Positions 1 to 6,932 of a stretch of DNA of 41,039 nt are shown here, one piece after another. The notes under the pieces were generated by a model. That model was not told where the DNA came from. It made no database searches and was given only the letters and a program-made list of their open reading frames with translations. Within the stretch, counting starts at the first letter, position 1. Each line of letters opens with the position of its first letter. The translations under genes and the position numbers were made by a program. Where the stretch lies: positions 1 to 41,039 of the forward strand of contig JAFYVM010000043.1 of assembly GCA_017549145.1 (NCBI GenBank), in the 5' to 3' direction. The DNA is from Bacteroidales bacterium. GTDB taxonomy: Bacteria > Bacteroidota > Bacteroidia > Bacteroidales > UBA932.

Positions 1-903
1 ATCAAGATGATCGTTGAGATCTCTAAGCAGCCACGTTTCATCGGTAAGATCGTATTCGTTCCTAACTACGATATCACTGTGGCTAAGTACCTCGTTCAGG
101 GTGTTGACATCTGGATGAACAACCCTACTCGTCCACTCGAGGCTTCAGGTACTTCAGGAGAGAAGGCTGCCATGAACGGTGTAATGCACTTCTCAGTACT
201 CGACGGATGGTGGGTTGAGGGTTACAAGCCAGGTGCTGGTTGGGCTCTTCCAATGGAGAGAACTTACGATGACCAGAACTACCAGGATGAGCTCGACGCA
301 GCTACTATCTACAACATCATCGAGAACGAGATCGCTCCTACATTCTACAACAAGTCTCTTTCAACAGGTCGTTCAGCTGACTGGATCGAGATCATCAAGA
401 ACTGCGTAGCTCAGGTAGCTTGCAACTTCACAACTAACCGTATGCTTACAGACTATATCAACCAGTACTATGTACCACAGTCTGCAAGATTCGAGACAGT
501 AGTTGCTGATGACTTCGCTAAGGCTCGTGAGATCGCAGCTTGGAAGAAGAAACTCCGTCGTGAGTGGAAGAACGTTGAGGTTGTATCTGCATACATGCCA
601 GACAGCAACAACACTGTAGCTCTTGGAAACGATTTCCAGGCTGAGGTTGTTCTTAACATCGGTGACCTTAACGCAGAGGAGATCGGAGTAGAGGTACTCT
701 TCGCAACTTCTGATAAGAAGGGCAAGCTCCACATCCAGGAGAGATATGACTTCACTCCAGTGGAGACAGTTGATGGAAGAGCTAAGTATGTAGCTTCAAT
801 CAACCCTGACAGGTCTGGTCTGTACCAGGTAGCAGGTAGAATCTACGCTAAGAACGCAGATCTTCCTCACAGACAGGACTTCGAACTTGTAAGATGGTTG
901 TAG
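1..903 (+). CDS. glgP: alpha-glucan (glycogen/starch) phosphorylase, C-terminal part
   Basis: The gene is cut by the window edge; the frame is open from base 1 and about 300 C-terminal residues are visible. It would remove glucose-1-phosphate from glycogen or maltodextrin in the cytoplasm. The segment NPTRPLEASGTSGEKAAMNG, followed by a VLDGWWVEGY-type stretch, is the signature of the short DUF3417-type GT35 phosphorylases; the lysine of SGEK corresponds to the pyridoxal-phosphate lysine of the family. The tail looks like a small beta-rich domain. The stop codon overlaps the start of ribF by 10 bp, so the two are probably co-transcribed. The N-terminal half, which in Bacteroidota can include a glycogen-synthase-like domain, is outside the window. 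Confidence 0.88.
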   Translation: MKMIVEISKQPRFIGKIVFVPNYDITVAKYLVQGVDIWMNNPTRPLEASGTSGEKAAMNGVMHFSVLDGWWVEGYKPGAGWALPMERTYDDQNYQDELDAATIYNIIENEIAPTFYNKSLSTGRSADWIEIIKNCVAQVACNFTTNRMLTDYINQYYVPQSARFETVVADDFAKAREIAAWKKKLRREWKNVEVVSAYMPDSNNTVALGNDFQAEVVLNIGDLNAEEIGVEVLFATSDKKGKLHIQERYDFTPVETVDGRAKYVASINPDRSGLYQVAGRIYAKNADLPHRQDFELVRWL

Positions 904-1790
904 CAACTGGATTTTTCGACGGTGTCCACGTCGGACACCGTCTTGTAATAGAGCAGCTTGTAAAGGCTGCAGCAGCTCGCGGGGATGAAAGCATGGTCAT
1001 CACATTCTGGCCACATCCCCGTAATGTGCTGCAAAAGGAGGCCCGCTCCCTAAGGCTTCTCACCACGCTCGCGCAAAAGAAGCAGATGCTTCACGAGCTG
1101 GGAGTAGATAGGGTAGAGGTGCTTTCATTTACAAAAGACTTCAGCGCTATGACGATGGAACAGTACCTTCGTCATATCATGAAGGAATACGGCGCGACAG
1201 CCATACTGTTGGGATATGACAACAGAATCGGAAGTGATGCCGCAAATTCGGATCAGGTGGCGCGCACGGCAGAAATGCTCGGGCTGGAGGTGATCAGGAC
1301 TGAAATGGTTCCATCGCAGCAGGGCTATGCTGTAAGTTCTACTAAGATTCGTGAAAAACTTGAGGAGGGAGATGTAAGAAGGGCAGCAGAAATGCTTGGA
1401 TATGACTATTCTATGCACGGAGTAGTCGTAGCAGGCAATAAATTGGGCAGGACAATAGGTTTTCCAACCGCGAATATGCAGTTGTATGAACCATTGAAGC
1501 TGGTACCGGGCAACGGAGTATATTTTGTGAAGGTCAAGGTGTTGGACCGAGAACTGTATGGAATGTGCAACATCGGTTGCCGTCCGACAGTGGGAGCAGG
1601 CAACGCCCGCACAATCGAGACCAATATTTTTGGCTTTGATGAAGATATATACGGACTTGACATTGATATAACATTCATTGCAAGAATCCGAGAAGAGCGT
1701 AAGTTCGACTCATTGACCGAACTCAAAGCTCAGCTCGAACTCGACCGCGATGAATGCCTTGTCATCCTGAGTTTGCACTTGTCATCCTGA
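894..1790 (+). CDS. ribF: bifunctional riboflavin kinase / FAD synthetase
   Basis: This 298-residue cytoplasmic enzyme converts riboflavin to FMN and FMN to FAD. The adenylyltransferase domain (about residues 1-165) has GFFDGVHVGH near the start, LGYDNRIGSD at about 106-115 and SSTKIRE at about 148-154. The flavokinase domain (about 170-285) has GRTIGFPTAN at 185-194 and RTIETNIFGFDEDIYG at about 239-254, which holds the expected catalytic Glu. The start is taken as the ATG overlapping the phosphorylase stop; the protein begins almost at the nucleotide-binding motif, about 10-15 residues shorter than many relatives. The last ~11 residues (LVILSLHLSS) are encoded by one partial and one full copy of a dispersed repeat, so the native C-terminus has been rewritten without harm to the catalytic fold. 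Confidence 0.95.
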   Translation: MVVATGFFDGVHVGHRLVIEQLVKAAAARGDESMVITFWPHPRNVLQKEARSLRLLTTLAQKKQMLHELGVDRVEVLSFTKDFSAMTMEQYLRHIMKEYGATAILLGYDNRIGSDAANSDQVARTAEMLGLEVIRTEMVPSQQGYAVSSTKIREKLEEGDVRRAAEMLGYDYSMHGVVVAGNKLGRTIGFPTANMQLYEPLKLVPGNGVYFVKVKVLDRELYGMCNIGCRPTVGAGNARTIETNIFGFDEDIYGLDIDITFIARIREERKFDSLTELKAQLELDRDECLVILSLHLSS

Positions 1791-1810
1791 GCGAAGCGAA
1801 GGATCTTTAA
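1759..1810 (+). repeat. dispersed 32-bp repeat (partial plus full copy) at the ribF 3' end
   Basis: A 13-bp partial copy (1759-1771) is followed by a full 32-bp copy (1779-1810) that begins TTGTCATCCTGAG and ends GGATCTTTAA. The full copy is identical to one at 2720-2751. The core holds complementary ATCCT and AGGAT arms and can fold into a short stem. Repeats of this type are common between genes in Bacteroidota and other phyla. Here the TGA inside the repeat is the stop codon of ribF. Confidence 0.85.
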
Positions 1811-1820
1811 ACATATAGCT

Positions 1821-2213
1821 ATGGAAGAGATAATAGGAATCCTACTTGCATTATTCGTACTTATCTTTAAGGTCGCTAAGAAAATCAATGGTGCGGACAC
1901 CCCAGTGCGCCCAGCGCAGCCTGTGCAACCAACTGCTACTCGTCAATATCAAACATTGGAGGATATTTTTCCAGAACTTCGTGTAGATTCTGAAGAAAGT
2001 AATGAAGAAATCTACGAAGAAGTTCCGGAAGAACCAGAGCCAATAGTGGAGGAGGCGCCTACATATTATTTCTATGAGGCCCCTAAATCCGTAAAAGAAA
2101 AACCAGTCGTTTCCAGACCGATAGAGGTAGAACCAGAAACCTCTGAGAAGAAGGGAAAGATTGATCCGAAGAAGCTTGTCTTGTATTCGGAAATTATGAA
2201 TAGAAAATATTAA
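1821..2213 (+). CDS. small membrane-anchored hypothetical protein
   Basis: This 130-residue protein has one N-terminal hydrophobic segment (about residues 4-17, IIGILLALFVLIFKV), a short basic stretch, a long acidic and proline-rich linker (about 50-90, rich in E and P) and a conserved-looking basic end, KIDPKKLVLYSEIMNRKY. Bacteroidota genomes carry many small proteins that pair one membrane helix with a C-terminal LVLYSEIMNRKY-like motif; their role is unknown to me. It sits between ribF and greA in the same direction, 30 bp after the repeat. The topology suggests a membrane tether with a cytoplasmic tail, but I assign no function. Confidence 0.75.
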   Translation: MEEIIGILLALFVLIFKVAKKINGADTPVRPAQPVQPTATRQYQTLEDIFPELRVDSEESNEEIYEEVPEEPEPIVEEAPTYYFYEAPKSVKEKPVVSRPIEVEPETSEKKGKIDPKKLVLYSEIMNRKY

Positions 2214-2231
2214 ACACAAAAAACAATAATT

Positions 2232-2699
2232 ATGGCACTACAGTATATGACCCAGGAGGGTTTGGACAAACTGAAGAGGGAGCTTGCAGAGGCGATTGCA
2301 CAGCGTCCTGTAATTTCAGCTCAGATTGCAGAGGCGAGAGATAAGGGAGACCTTTCTGAGAACGCTGAGTATGAGGCTGCTAGAGAGGCCCAGGGCCTTT
2401 TGGAGCTTCAGATTGCTAAGCTTCAGAACCTTGTAGCTAATGCGCGTGTGATCGATGAGTCACAGATCGGTACTGACAAGGTACAGATGCTCAATAAGGT
2501 GAAGGTTAAGAATCTTAACACTAACCAGATCATGAACTTCACTCTTGTGAGCGAGCAGGAGGCAGACTTTATGGCAGGTAAGCTTGCTGTGAAGACCCCA
2601 ATCGGACAGGCTCTTCTCGGACATGGTGTTGGCGAAGTCGTTGACGCTAAGGTTCCTGCTGGAGTTATCAAATTCGAAATTCTCGAAATCACACTCTAA
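2232..2699 (+). CDS. greA: transcription elongation factor GreA
   Basis: The protein has 155 residues, a normal GreA length. It binds the RNA polymerase secondary channel and stimulates cleavage of backtracked transcripts. The N-terminal coiled coil spans about residues 8-75 and contains the diagnostic ARDKGDLSENAEYEAAREAQ, whose acidic tip (D, E, E) coordinates the catalytic metal. The C-terminal FKBP-like domain ends in KTPIGQALLGHGVGEVVDAKVP, written here only as the family feature PIGQALLGH plus GEVV. The ATG lies 18 bp after the preceding stop, after an A-rich leader typical of Bacteroidota starts without a Shine-Dalgarno sequence. Confidence 0.96.
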   Translation: MALQYMTQEGLDKLKRELAEAIAQRPVISAQIAEARDKGDLSENAEYEAAREAQGLLELQIAKLQNLVANARVIDESQIGTDKVQMLNKVKVKNLNTNQIMNFTLVSEQEADFMAGKLAVKTPIGQALLGHGVGEVVDAKVPAGVIKFEILEITL

Positions 2700-2719
2700 G
2701 GGATCCAAGTTTGACTTAA

Positions 2720-2751
2720 TTGTCATCCTGAGCGAAGCGAAGGATCTTTAA
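2720..2751 (+). repeat. dispersed 32-bp repeat, second copy
   Basis: The sequence is identical over 32 bp to 1779-1810 and in the same orientation. It lies between greA and the HIT-family gene, ending 10 bp before the HIT start codon. Here it is entirely intergenic. Confidence 0.85.
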
Positions 2752-2761
2752 TAACAGTATT

Positions 2762-3169
2762 ATGTCAACAATATTTACTAAAATAGCCAAGGGCGAAATC
2801 CCATCGTACAAGGTAGCAGAGAACGACGAGTTCTACGCATTTTTGGACATCGCCCCAATGGCAAAGGGTCACACACTCGTGATCCCAAAGAACGTTGAGG
2901 ATGACTATATCTTCAATCTTGATGAGGCAACATACATGGGTCTCTGCGCATTCGCTCGTAAGGTAGCGCATGCTGTCAAGGCGGCTGTGCCTTGCAAGAG
3001 AGTGGGCGTAGCAGTACTCGGAATGGAGGTTCCTCACACTCATATCCACCTTGTGCCTCTCCAGACAGAAGGTGATATGGACTTTAGAAAATCAAAACTT
3101 GAGCTCTCATCTGAAGAATTCCAGGCGATTGCTCAGTCAATTTGGAATGAATATGTCAAGATTCAGTAA
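2762..3169 (+). CDS. HIT-family nucleotide-binding protein (Hint/HinT-like)
   Basis: This 135-residue cytoplasmic protein belongs to the histidine-triad family of purine nucleoside phosphoramidases and hydrolases. The N-terminus STIFTKIAKGEIPSYKV matches the family (usually IFxKIixGEIPs), ahead of FAFLDIxPxxKGHTLVIPK-like strands, and the triad is H92-T-H94-I-H96 in PHTHIHLVPL. The nucleophile is the middle triad histidine. The protein is complete. Its 3' end overlaps the start of the following thioredoxin-like lipoprotein by about 17-23 bp, which suggests translational coupling. The exact physiological substrate cannot be read from the sequence. Confidence 0.93.
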   Translation: MSTIFTKIAKGEIPSYKVAENDEFYAFLDIAPMAKGHTLVIPKNVEDDYIFNLDEATYMGLCAFARKVAHAVKAAVPCKRVGVAVLGMEVPHTHIHLVPLQTEGDMDFRKSKLELSSEEFQAIAQSIWNEYVKIQ

Positions 3170-4253
3170 AATCTTTTTCTTTGCAGCAGCTGTTATTGGC
3201 TTCGCTGCATGTACTCAGACTGCAAATATCAAAGGTGTAATCTCAGATGCTCCTGCGTCAGAGGTTGTTGTTAAGTTGCTGAATGTTAATCAGTATCAGG
3301 TGGTTGACACACTTAAGACCGACGTTGCCGGAAAGTTCAGCTGCAAGGTTGAGGTGGCTAAGGGACAGCCAGAGTTCGTATATGTATTCTATAAGGACAG
3401 AAAGGTGGCATCGCTTCTTCTTGAGGCCGGTGACAAAGTCTCTGTTCAGACTGACACTCTTGGTAACAGTGTAGTTGAAGGATCGGAGGAGTCTGTAAAG
3501 CTTGCTTCTGTTGAGGCGGACTTTGCAAAGGCTAAGGCTGCAATGGCAGATGCAACAGCTTCGAGAGAGCAGCTCAGCAAGACTTATGTTGATTACTACA
3601 GAAGCAGAGTAGCTTATGTAATGCAGAATAAAGGCTCATTGACAGTTGTACCTGTTCTATATCAGTCATTTACAGAGTCTCTTCCTGTATTTGCTCAGAC
3701 TACTGATGCAATCATCTTCTCAAACGTAGCTGACACACTTGAGACAATATATCCAGAGTCAAAGTATGTTAAGGCTCTCAGAAAAGAGGCTACTACTCGT
3801 CTTGCTCAGATGAACCTCATCTCACGCATCGAGTCTGCAGAGCAGATCAACTACTTGGATATCGAACTTCCAAACCAGCAGGGTCAGAAGACTAAGCTCA
3901 GCGATGTTCACAAGAAGGTAACCCTTCTTTATTTCTGGACTGCATCAGACGCTGCACAGAAGATGTTTAACCTCGACGTTCTCGCACCTGTTTACGAGCA
4001 GTACAAGGACAGAGGATTTGAGATCTATCAGGTGTCTCTTGACGTAGATAACGGTATGTGGGCACGTGTAGTACGTGAGCAGAAACTCCCTTGGACAAAT
4101 GTCTCAGACATCACAGGAGTAACTTCCAACTACGCTACAATCTACAACCTCACTGCGCTCCCTGCAGCATTCCTTATTGGTGGCGACGGCATGGTTAACG
4201 CTACCATCAAGGACGCAGCATCGCTCTCTGCAGCGATTGAGCAGGCTCTATAG
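3147..4253 (+). CDS. DUF4369/thioredoxin-fold lipoprotein lacking the CXXC cysteines
   Basis: The protein is about 368 residues, starting at ATG 3147 or the in-frame ATG at 3153. An upstream TTG extension was rejected because it buries the signal peptide. A lipoprotein signal is followed by Cys22 (GFAACTQ). Residues about 26-110 resemble DUF4369 (beta-rich, VVDTLKTDVAGKF), 115-235 are helical, and 237-368 form a TlpA/AhpC-like thioredoxin fold starting LDIELPNQQGQKTKLSDV. Family members normally show FWASWCxxC. Here the stretch reads FWTASDAAQK, so both redox cysteines are replaced (D268 and Q271), while the cis-proline region ALPAAF (Pro339) is kept. It cannot be a conventional thiol-disulfide oxidoreductase; a binding or scaffold role at the outer membrane is my inference. 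Confidence 0.88.
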   Translation: MNMSRFSKIFFFAAAVIGFAACTQTANIKGVISDAPASEVVVKLLNVNQYQVVDTLKTDVAGKFSCKVEVAKGQPEFVYVFYKDRKVASLLLEAGDKVSVQTDTLGNSVVEGSEESVKLASVEADFAKAKAAMADATASREQLSKTYVDYYRSRVAYVMQNKGSLTVVPVLYQSFTESLPVFAQTTDAIIFSNVADTLETIYPESKYVKALRKEATTRLAQMNLISRIESAEQINYLDIELPNQQGQKTKLSDVHKKVTLLYFWTASDAAQKMFNLDVLAPVYEQYKDRGFEIYQVSLDVDNGMWARVVREQKLPWTNVSDITGVTSNYATIYNLTALPAAFLIGGDGMVNATIKDAASLSAAIEQAL

Positions 4254-4622
4254 TGGATGTAGGGCAGTAGTGAAAGGGTAGAGGATATCTTCCACCTGCC
4301 ATAGAAGAAATAGCGTTTCTTCATTTTTAAGATGCGCTTCTATGAATGTGACGGTAACGCCATCTATCTCAATCTGAAGATTGCTAAATGTCGTGGTCGG
4401 TCCATCGTTGTGATATGTTCCGTGGAGTTCTTCCCGGTCGCTCAGACAAATGGTCACATTGACATCATCTTCGAAACTAAGAATCAGTTCATTTACATTA
4501 ATAGGACCCAGTGGACGCTCTTCGGAAGTCCACTGGGTCTTTGAACATAATTCATACTCTGAGTAAAGACATATGCATGAAGAGCATATCAAGTCTGCAA
4601 TCAGAAGCAATGCGGTTTTCAT
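4248..4622 (-). CDS. small predicted lipoprotein, function unknown
   Basis: The protein has 124 residues from the ATG at 4622; a TTG four codons upstream is possible but less likely. The N-terminus MKTALLLIADLICSSC is a lipoprotein-like signal with Cys at about 14 or 16. The mature part is beta-rich, with repeated VTxxF and DGVTVTF segments and a central ELHGTYHNDG turn. It is convergent with the thioredoxin-like gene and overlaps its stop by 6 bp. I do not recognise the family. The coherent signal peptide and the absence of internal stops support a real gene. Confidence 0.6.
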   Translation of the reverse strand: MKTALLLIADLICSSCICLYSEYELCSKTQWTSEERPLGPINVNELILSFEDDVNVTICLSDREELHGTYHNDGPTTTFSNLQIEIDGVTVTFIEAHLKNEETLFLLWQVEDILYPFTTALHPL

Positions 4623-4741
4623 CTTATTCGTCAATTAGAGTCCGATTCGCCGGATTCCAATCTCTGTGCCGAACGTTTATTTGCTATATATCAAACCCAT
4701 CGCCCACCTCCACCCATCCCTCTTTCTCTTGACTCCATAGT

Positions 4742-4872
4742 CTGTCCACAAAATCGCCTGTTCGGTGGACAAACACCCAAGATTGCTCCCCGTTGTCCAC
4801 GAAATTGCCCTTTTGGTGGACAGACACCCAGGATTGCTACCCTTTGTCCACCGAATCGCCCTTTTGGTGGAC
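4742..4872. repeat. 51-bp palindromic repeat array A (3 hairpins)
   Basis: Units begin at 4742, 4793 and 4844, exactly 51 bp apart. Each unit carries the arms TTGTCCAC (CTGTCCAC in the first) and GTGGACAA or close variants around an AAA/TTTT-flanked core, then a ~20-bp spacer like ACACCCAGGATTGCTACCC. The last unit stops after its right arm. It belongs to the same family as arrays B, C and D. About 100 bp before the array (4635-4741) I see no gene or site. Confidence 0.9.
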
Positions 4873-4904
4873 GATTTCCGATATTGATTTTGCGATCATG
4901 GCAC

Positions 4905-4985
4905 TCAGCAGGCGGAGCAGCCCTTGGGCTGAGCTGCGCAGCTTGCTGAGAAGCGCTGGCTGGCGTATTTGCCAGCGCTGGTGCC
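4905..4985 (-). repeat. module tail, inverted copy
   Basis: Read on the minus strand this segment matches the conserved tail that follows arrays B, C and D. Shared stretches (plus strand) are AGGCGGAGCA, CCCTTGGG, GCTGCGCAGCTTG and GGCTGGCGTATTTGCC. In the other modules the same words appear as reverse complements. The copy is diverged and is separated from array A by about 30 bp, so part of this module appears to have been inverted or independently inserted. Confidence 0.65.
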
Positions 4986-5032
4986 TTACCACACGTTATT
5001 CTTAGCTTGCATTCGCTAGATGATGCAATCGG

Positions 5033-5155
5033 TACTGGACTCAGGTTATCAAGCTTTAGCTTTATTCTATCTTCATTATAGTACTTCAGATAGGCTTTAA
5101 GCTTCTCTCTGAAGTGATCGAATGACTCGAACTTCTGCAAATATAGCAGTTCCAC
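5033..5155 (-). pseudogene. IS3-family transposase (OrfB) C-terminal remnant
   Basis: The minus-strand translation [18 protein letters not shown], followed by [21 protein letters not shown], is the typical C-terminal end of IS3/IS150-type OrfB integrases, where the usual pattern is FxSxExFxxxLxxYxxYYNxxRIKxKLxGLSPV. Only about 41 residues remain; the DDE catalytic core is missing. A stop codon lies just upstream in frame, and the module edge that leads into array B begins at about 5143. No IS terminal repeats are visible. It is a non-functional trace of an insertion sequence truncated by the repeat module. Confidence 0.75.
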
Positions 5156-5182
5156 AAATCGCTAACCGCTTCCAGCTCCCTC
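5143..5182. repeat. leading edge of module B
   Basis: These 40 bp start ATAGCAGTTCC and end CCAGCTCCCTC. They match 6612-6651, the segment just before array C, with about six substitutions. Similarity to the other copy stops abruptly at the ATAGCAG end, which marks a probable module boundary. Arrays A and D lack this edge. Confidence 0.7.
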
Positions 5183-5312
5183 TTGTCCACAAAATCGCCT
5201 GTTCGGTGGACAAACACCCAAGATTGCCACCACTTGTCCACAAAATCGCCCTTTCGGTGGACAGATACCATGGATTGCTCCCCTTTGTCCACGAAATTGC
5301 CCTTTTGGTGGA
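5183..5312. repeat. 51-bp palindromic repeat array B (3 hairpins)
   Basis: Units begin at 5183, 5234 and 5285, again exactly 51 bp apart, with arms TTGTCCAC and GTGGACA(A/G). The final unit ends at its right arm (GGTGGA) and runs directly into a conserved tail. The array lies downstream of the first Rpn gene. Confidence 0.9.
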
Positions 5313-5420
5313 TGAATTTGTGCGATACGCACTGCAGATGTCAAATACGCTCGCCAGCTGCTCGAGCCAACCCTCGCAAGTAACCTCCAAGGGCTTGCTC
5401 ATCCTGGCTCATGCTGAGGA
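5313..5420. repeat. module tail B (diverged copy)
   Basis: This is homologous to the tails at 6733-6839 and 8267-8373 but more diverged. Shared words are GATACGCAC, AAATACGCT, GCCAGCTGCTCGAGCCAA, CAAGGGCTTGCT and CCTGGCTC. In the less diverged copies the segment folds into two stem-loops. No gene is supported across it. Confidence 0.75.
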
Positions 5421-5445
5421 TTGATGTTCCCGTGGTGTAATATAA

Positions 5446-5477
5446 AATTAGCGAGCAATTGTGACTGCCCGCTAATT
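5446..5477 (-). terminator. hairpin terminator after the first Rpn gene
   Basis: Arms AATTAGCGAGCA and TGCCCGCTAATT (one mismatch) flank an 8-nt loop. The hairpin starts 22 bp past the stop of the minus-strand Rpn gene and is related to the hairpins at 6879-6910 and 8398-8431. Confidence 0.7.
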
Positions 5478-5499
5478 AGATGTATTTGGATACAGATAG

Positions 5500-6438
5500 T
5501 TATACCTGTAGAGACTTGATTTCTTCTATAGACAGTTTCGTATAAGTAGCAATCTTATCTGCTGGCATGCCGTCAGCTAACATCTGTTTAGCCACTTCCG
5601 TTAGACCTTCCATTAGACCTTCTGCACGACCTTCTGCACGACCTTCTGCGAGCCCTTCTGCACGACCCTTTGCGAGACCTTCTGCACGGCCTTCAGCTAA
5701 GCCCTCTTCAATTGCCTCCTGTCGGGCATAAGCCATCTGGTTTCTTAAATCTCTTTCTGTAGTCATTTTATTTATAATTTTATCTCGTGTTTCTTGATCC
5801 ATATTATATAGCTCCGACACCTCAAAGATTTTGTTAAAGATCTGATGTGTCAGTATCTTTGGACGCTCATCTAGAACAGTCATATTCTTAAAGCAGAAGT
5901 ACATGCCCTCAAGAATATTACCATCGAGCTCATCAATGGTTTTCTGGAACCTCGGCAGCTCAATAAAGATAAACGTCACCCTGTCAGTAAGAAGTCTATG
6001 CGAACCCTCCTCATATAGCCTATAAACTGTCTTGACTTCTGTGCAATCATCATGCGTATCCATCTTGAAATTCAAGATATTGATAACATACACTGGTAAG
6101 AAACCGTAGCTGTCAGCTCCAGCCTCCACTTGCCTCTGAATTTGAAAGGTTGAGTAGTAGAGAGCTCTTTCTGGATAGAACGGTTGCTTTCTTCGCTGCA
6201 CCTCAACAATTATTCTCGCACCGCTATCTGTCTTGCAGAACATATCATACACCACACCTTTCGCATCGCGTTCAACAGGATGCATTTCCTTGTCAATGAA
6301 CTCCAGGTCTATAATCTTCCTGTCTGGAATAACCTGATTAAGGAACTCAATCATCACGTCCTTTGTGGACTCTCGTCCAAAGACCAGCTTGAACACATCA
6401 TCATCAAGCAAGTCTGCATACTTACATTCGTACGACAT
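5500..6438 (-). CDS. Rpn-family PD-(D/E)XK nuclease / putative transposase 1
   Basis: This 312-residue protein of the recombination-promoting nuclease (Rpn, transposase_31-like) family has the start YADLLDDDVFKLVFG and the PD-(D/E)XK core, with D65 in VVYDMF and E79-x-Q81 in IIVEVQRRK. ERALYYS follows at about 90-96. Family members cut DNA in a metal-dependent way and promote RecA-independent recombination. The C-terminus (about 244-280) is a run of EGLAEGRAEG-type tetrads encoded by 12-bp DNA repeats, then LADGMPADKIATYTKLSIEEI, which is shared with the second copy. ATG at 6438 is the only good start. No promoter was found. The gene lies among 51-bp repeat arrays. Confidence 0.88.
   Translation of the reverse strand: MSYECKYADLLDDDVFKLVFGRESTKDVMIEFLNQVIPDRKIIDLEFIDKEMHPVERDAKGVVYDMFCKTDSGARIIVEVQRRKQPFYPERALYYSTFQIQRQVEAGADSYGFLPVYVINILNFKMDTHDDCTEVKTVYRLYEEGSHRLLTDRVTFIFIELPRFQKTIDELDGNILEGMYFCFKNMTVLDERPKILTHQIFNKIFEVSELYNMDQETRDKIINKMTTERDLRNQMAYARQEAIEEGLAEGRAEGLAKGRAEGLAEGRAEGRAEGLMEGLTEVAKQMLADGMPADKIATYTKLSIEEIKSLQV
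5606..5701 (-). repeat. 12-bp tandem repeat inside Rpn gene 1
   Basis: Eight 12-bp units of the type CCTTCTGCACGA (plus strand) start at 5606, 5618, 5630 and so on, and encode E-G-[LR]-A tetrads on the minus strand. The length is a multiple of three, so unit gain or loss would keep the frame. Confidence 0.85.
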
Positions 6439-6611
6439 ATAATTTTAGTTTTAAGTTAAACATTGGGCACTATGCCCCGCTAAAATTTTATGTCGTCGCC
6501 TCTCCCCATCCTTCCCCACAAAAGTGCAAAAAAAACTGCATGAGCACAATACCACACATGCAGATTTTTCTGTTTCTTATCAATTTGTAACTTTTTTAAT
6601 GATAAAGTTGC
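6439..6611. other. gene-free spacer before array C
   Basis: This AT-rich spacer lies upstream of Rpn gene 1. I see no convincing minus-strand TAnnTTTG promoter, RNA gene or ORF. Apparent ORFs crossing it read through the repeats and have no family resemblance. Confidence 0.5.
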
Positions 6612-6651
6612 ATAGCAGCTCCGCAAATCACTACCCGGTTCCAGCGCCCTC
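6612..6651. repeat. leading edge of module C
   Basis: These 40 bp start ATAGCAGCTCC and end CCAGCGCCCTC. They are about 85% identical by eye to 5143-5182. They lead directly into the first unit of array C, so this edge, the array and the tail form one repeated module. Confidence 0.7.
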
Positions 6652-6732
6652 TTCTCCACGAAATTGCCTGTTCGGTGGACAAACACCCAGGATTGCCACC
6701 CTTTGTCCACAAATTTGTTCATTTGGGTGGAT
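6652..6732. repeat. 51-bp palindromic repeat array C (2 hairpins)
   Basis: Units begin at 6652 and 6703, 51 bp apart. The second hairpin is the terminal variant, with TTTGTTCATTTGGGTGGAT in place of the usual right side; the same terminal variant closes array D. The conserved tail follows directly. Confidence 0.88.
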
Positions 6733-6839
6733 AAGCCCAAGTGGATACGCACCGCAGCTGGCAAATACGCTAGCCAGCTGCTCGAGCCAAGCTGCGCAAG
6801 CAAACCCCAAGGACTTGCTCCGCCTGGCTCGTCCTGCGG
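6733..6839. repeat. module tail C
   Basis: This 107-bp tail differs from 8267-8373 at only about three positions. It contains a perfect 9-bp stem GCAGCTGGC / GCCAGCTGC (6754-6762 with 6773-6781) and a longer imperfect stem between GAGCCAAGCTGCGCAAG and CTTGCTCCGCCTGGCTC. No ORF in it is convincing; it looks like a structured repeat. Confidence 0.85.
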
Positions 6840-6878
6840 TCGGGGATAGTTCATGACAAAGACTGACAATATCAACGC

Positions 6879-6910
6879 AAAAGTAGCGAGCAGCAATGCT
6901 CGCTACTTTT
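6879..6910 (-). terminator. perfect 14-bp hairpin terminator after the second Rpn gene
   Basis: The arms AAAAGTAGCGAGCA and TGCTCGCTACTTTT pair perfectly around the loop GCAA. The T-run on either strand makes it potentially bidirectional. It is 22 bp past the stop of the minus-strand Rpn gene. Confidence 0.85.
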
Positions 6911-6932
6911 GCTATATTCCGTTAGTCGTGAA

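Noticed and set aside
3051-3146. N-terminal extension of the thioredoxin-like lipoprotein from a TTG
   Set aside because: It would overlap most of the 3' part of the HIT gene and bury the lipoprotein signal peptide; ATG 3147/3153 gives a normal signal.
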